A stretch of DNA of 64,000 bases from Dimorphilus gyrociliatus. Its lineage: Eukaryota; Annelida; Polychaeta; Dinophilidae. Both the position numbers and the translations under genes were made by a program. This document shows, piece after piece, positions 61,301 to 64,000 of this stretch. The notes under the pieces were generated by a model. It worked only from the letters and a program-made list of their open reading frames with translations, did no database searches and was not told the DNA's origin. The DNA is taken from contig CAJFCJ010000005.1 of assembly GCA_904063045.1 (NCBI GenBank), positions 2,263,167 to 2,327,166 of the forward strand, given 5' to 3'. The first letter of the stretch is position 1. Each line of letters starts with the position of its first letter.

Positions 61301-63269
61301 GTCATATCGATCATATGGGGAACAGGAGATTTCGGTACAAATGTCATAATGTAGACATGATTTTGATCTTCGGAAGCTTTTCTAATAGTGTTCGGCACTT
61401 GACCGCCGTTGACCGAAATCGCCAAATTACCATTACCGGCCGAAGAGACGTCTATGCTGATATCAACAGGCTTACCAACAACTGCCTGGGAAGGTTCACT
61501 AAAGTTTATTAGCGAGGTATCATAAGCTGAACATTTGAATGGTGAATTAGGGATGGGCGATCCTTCAAAATTAACGTCAATAGTATGTATTCCAGTATCC
61601 AGCGGAGTGTAAGTTAGCCGGAAAACCCCAGCTCCCAAAGGCGTTACTTGAACTGGTAAACTTCTCTTATTAGGAGAGATAACGTTTGCCGAAATAACTC
61701 CCTCGTTATTTGTACCACAATTGACATCGAACGATGTTGGAAATTGGCAAGGTATAGGGCCAGTTAGGCCTATGCCGAATGCTTGAACTAAAGCAGCAGA
61801 CTTTATCTCGATAGTCCACGGGCTAGCGGGCAGCTCTATTCCATTAAACTTCATACGAATGTGATGCAATCCCGGATTTATAGGAACAAAGACAGCATGG
61901 AATTGTTTGTTACCCACATCCTGGGCAGCGCACTTTATTTGCCCATCGTTTACCATTATCTCTAAATTGCCTGAACCGGCTCTGGAGGCGTCTATATCGA
62001 ATTCAACTGGACGTCCAACTGCACTCGATGCACTTAGATTGCTAAGAGTAATGGACCGTGGATCGAAAGCTTGAGAACGAAATGGACTCCCACCAACAGG
62101 TCGGCCCATGAAGGCAACGTCAATAAGATGTTCACCTATTCCACGGAGAGAGAAGTGATAAAATATAATTGTGACTAATTTCGCTAGGAGAAACATTCAT
62201 TAAATTATCATACGAACCAACTTGCTTCGGTATATATTCCACTCTATAGTATCCCGCAGGTTGGGGTTGGATCTTTGATGGTAAGGTAATTCCGTTTGGA
62301 GCTGTGTTAAAGGATGTCAATATTAACTTCTCTTTCATGTGTGTAAAAAAAACTTAAAATGAATTAGGAAAAGACTGTTAAAAGAAAAAGAGAATACAAA
62401 GAATATTCGTAGTGGAAAGGAAGATAGATAAAGAGAAAGAGAAAATGGGTTAGTACTCAGTCAAATAAGTTGAAAAGTAAACAATGTTTTTTTTATGCTC
62501 GACTTATAAATTGAATTAAGGTGAGATTTTCTTATTTGTTTTCTTTTATATATCTATATATCTATATATATACTAATATATATTTACCTGTAATTTCTAC
62601 AGATAAGTCGGAAAGTTTGGCTCCTGGTGTATCGGCGTGAATGAGAAAATTTGCGTATTGACCAACCATACATGTTGTTATGCCTTCGCCTGATACTTCG
62701 ATTTTTGAAGCGTCAACAATCTCGACAGTAAATGGAGAGCCAGGTACGCGAATGTTAGCGAAGAGTACTTGTATAGAGTATCTTCCAGCTCCTGAGGGCG
62801 TAAAAGTTATTTTATAGATGCCTGGAGATTCTTTATCCACAAAAACCGGTACTGGTACTCCTTCGTGACTGATTTCCACAGAGAGGCTACCCTCTCCTGC
62901 TCCTGTACAATCGGCCGAAAATGATAAACTTTTTCCAGCGACCCCGCCCTCTAAACCTCCTATCTTCACTTTAGCGGCGTCATATACCCTGACGCTAAAC
63001 GGCGACCCTTCAATGTCTACTCCATCGTAAAGAATGGACACAAGCCAATCGCCAACCTCCGTTGGCTGAAAGTTAGCCGTAAACATTCCATCTTCTTCAC
63101 GAACTGTTGTCTCTGTTATTCTTCCGGAAGGTGCTCTAGCCTTAACTCGAATATCTCCTTTTCTATCTAAAGTAGAGTCTATTTGAAAAGATGGAAAGGC
63201 ATTTTGCAGTGTAGTAGAAGCGGTTTGATTAGTCGGCGATGACCACTGCATAGTTGCTGCTGCCGACAT
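55360..63269 (-). CDS. Filamin-repeat protein without CH domains
   Basis: Chain of filamin-type immunoglobulin repeats. Ten exons: 62588-63269, 62218-62301, 61131-62135, 60644-60865, 60259-60579, 59127-59620, 58052-59048, 57802-57957, 57004-57371, 55360-56940; sum 5910 nt, 1969 residues, room for about 20 repeats. The diagnostic filamin pattern recurs throughout (GxY, GSPF, DASKV, GAGxG, as in GTYQVVVKLNGQEVPGSPWK). The ATG at 63269 is followed by a 22-residue leader and directly by repeat sequence; no calponin-homology actin-binding domain is seen in the window. The C-terminus (DELQSYLKNHPNEVGNANTMPRSW) is not a typical filamin dimerisation repeat ending. It may be a short isoform from an internal promoter, a jitterbug-like filamin, or a truncated relative. 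As part of the cytoskeleton it would act as an elastic, mechanosensitive scaffold (family knowledge). Confidence 0.88.
59820..60030. repeat. CT/ATCT microsatellite in a filamin intron
   Basis: Imperfect TCTC and TCTATC units, then TCACTC units, fill most of the intron between exons 60259-60579 and 59127-59620. Confidence 0.85.
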
Positions 63270-63730
63270 TTTCAACAGGCGTGGTTTAGAATGACTAAAT
63301 AACGTTGGGAAGGTCTACAAGATTATATTGCAGAGCCGCGACACGGTCCATTGAATTTTGTTCAATATTAAATTCGATTATAAAAAAGTACAGGTCCTTT
63401 TTAGGCCTATTTTTCTTAAATACCTACAAATACTGTTTAAGTGTGTGTGTGTGTGTGTGTATGTACGTAATAATACCTTTGTTTATCTATGAGACAATGG
63501 CTAAATTGAACAGCTAATTTTCAAGAAAGAATAAACGATTGTAGTGTATTACAACAACATCGCCAAAAAAAAACGCTCTACGGTATTATATGGCGTCTAA
63601 GCACCAAATAAAAGCTCTATATATATAAGAATATTTTTCTTTTTTTTTCATCTTTTTTTTTAATAAAAAAAAATTTGGTGAAAAATTTTTTTTCTTTCAT
63701 CTTGCTACTTTCATGAAAAATATTTTATCT
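63270..63730. other. Upstream region of the filamin-repeat gene
   Basis: Tail-to-head spacer between the filamin gene and the next minus-strand gene. Contains a TG microsatellite (63439-63460), a TAGGCCTA palindrome (63402) and T-rich runs near 63635-63700. No CH-domain exon is visible here. Confidence 0.45.
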
Positions 63731-64000
63731 TTAAACCATTCCATCATCTTCCTCTGCCTTAGACTCTTGTGGAGCAGATTCGGCTGCAGGCGTTTCCTCG
63801 GTTTTTGGCGCTTCTTCAGTAGCCGGGGCTTGTTCTTCCTTCGTTTCTTCGGATTCTGGTGCTGGCTCTTCTTCTTTCTTTTCTTCAGTTTCTGCTGTTG
63901 GTTCTTCTTCTTTCTTCTCTTCAGTTTCTGGTGTTGGTTCTTCTTCTTTCTTTTCTTCAGTTTCTGGTGTTGGTTCTTCTTCTTTCTTTTCTTCAGTTTC
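63731..64000 (-). CDS. 3' end of a Glu/Pro/Lys-repeat protein (partial)
   Basis: The last 89 codons of a minus-strand gene that continues beyond the window; stop TAA at 63731-63733. The sequence is a degenerate tandem array of a 12-residue unit (ETEEKKEEEPTP), encoded by a 36-bp DNA repeat that becomes more degenerate towards the C-terminus (APESEETKEEQAPATEEAPK), ending KAEEDDGMV. Such tails occur in neurofilament-like and other cytoskeletal proteins, but nothing here identifies the family. Low complexity is obvious; the long uninterrupted frame supports coding. Confidence 0.65.
   Translation of the reverse strand, partial: ETEEKKEEEPTPETEEKKEEEPTPETEEKKEEEPTAETEEKKEEEPAPESEETKEEQAPATEEAPKTEETPAAESAPQESKAEEDDGMV
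63893..64000. repeat. 36-bp coding minisatellite
   Basis: Three near-identical 36-bp units reading CTTCTTCTTTCTTTTCTTCA on the plus strand are visible before the window edge, with single-base changes (GGTGTT versus GCTGTT). Confidence 0.8.

Noticed and set aside
61180-61512. 110-codon plus-strand frame
   Set aside because: Antisense shadow of filamin repeats.

Overview
This is a eukaryotic nuclear window. The coding regions are split by mostly short introns (about 45-120 bp), GC content is low, AT/CT microsatellites are frequent, and nearly every protein I recognise is a bilaterian animal orthologue. HIVEP/Schnurri, tribbles, a TASK-type K2P channel, acid ceramidase, CEP162, LRMDA, KLHDC9, SNX25, ARL6IP5, Jupiter/HN1 and HEXIM point to a small-genome invertebrate. 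A compact lophotrochozoan such as a miniature annelid would fit, but the sequence does not fix the species.

Layout, left to right. 1-2073 (+): 3' part of an unrecognised membrane protein with a long acidic tail. 2889-3452 (+): intronless, divergent HEXIM-like gene. 4742-5405 (+): ARL6IP5/PRAF3. 5985-10199 (+): SNX25 in 16 exons. 10369-11674 (-): Jupiter/HN1 (JPT). 13202-19473 (+): HIVEP/Schnurri zinc-finger factor in 8 exons. 19474-23946: long gene-poor gap holding an X-box and an E2F site. 23947-25200 (+): unknown acidic intronless protein. 25803-26650 (-): small Ig-like single-pass membrane protein. 28244-31232 (-): TASK channel. 32187-33249 (-): NMRAL1/HSCARG. 33816-36010 (-): acid ceramidase in 11 exons. 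37489-38463 (+): methyltransferase-like protein. 38944-44727 (+): CEP162 in 17 exons. 45795-46852 (-): KLHDC9. 47598-48263 (+): LRMDA. 48409-51723 (-): tribbles pseudokinase. 52301-53262 (+): NOSIP. 55360-63269 (-): filamin-repeat protein in 10 exons with no CH domain. 63731-64000 (-): 3' end of a gene with a 12-residue Glu/Pro/Lys repeat.

The genes are unrelated housekeeping, membrane-traffic, ciliary and signalling genes; I see no operon-like functional cluster. Exon models were built by hand from splice motifs, intron phase and family similarity. For SNX25, JPT, HIVEP, TASK, NMRAL1, acid ceramidase, CEP162, KLHDC9, tribbles, NOSIP and the filamin the summed exon lengths divide by three, which supports the models internally.

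Most worth a second look: a 9-fold recurrence of the palindrome TAGGCCTA; E2F/NRF1/CRE sites just upstream of TASK; an NRF1/CRE/X-box cluster inside a tribbles intron; a consensus X-box in a gap with no visible gene; a putative myristoylation/palmitoylation start on the NMRAL1 orthologue; an apparent GC-AG intron in acid ceramidase; a HEXIM with an altered PYNT motif; and a filamin-repeat protein that starts without an actin-binding domain. I found no clearly novel multi-gene system, CRISPR array, rRNA or tRNA.
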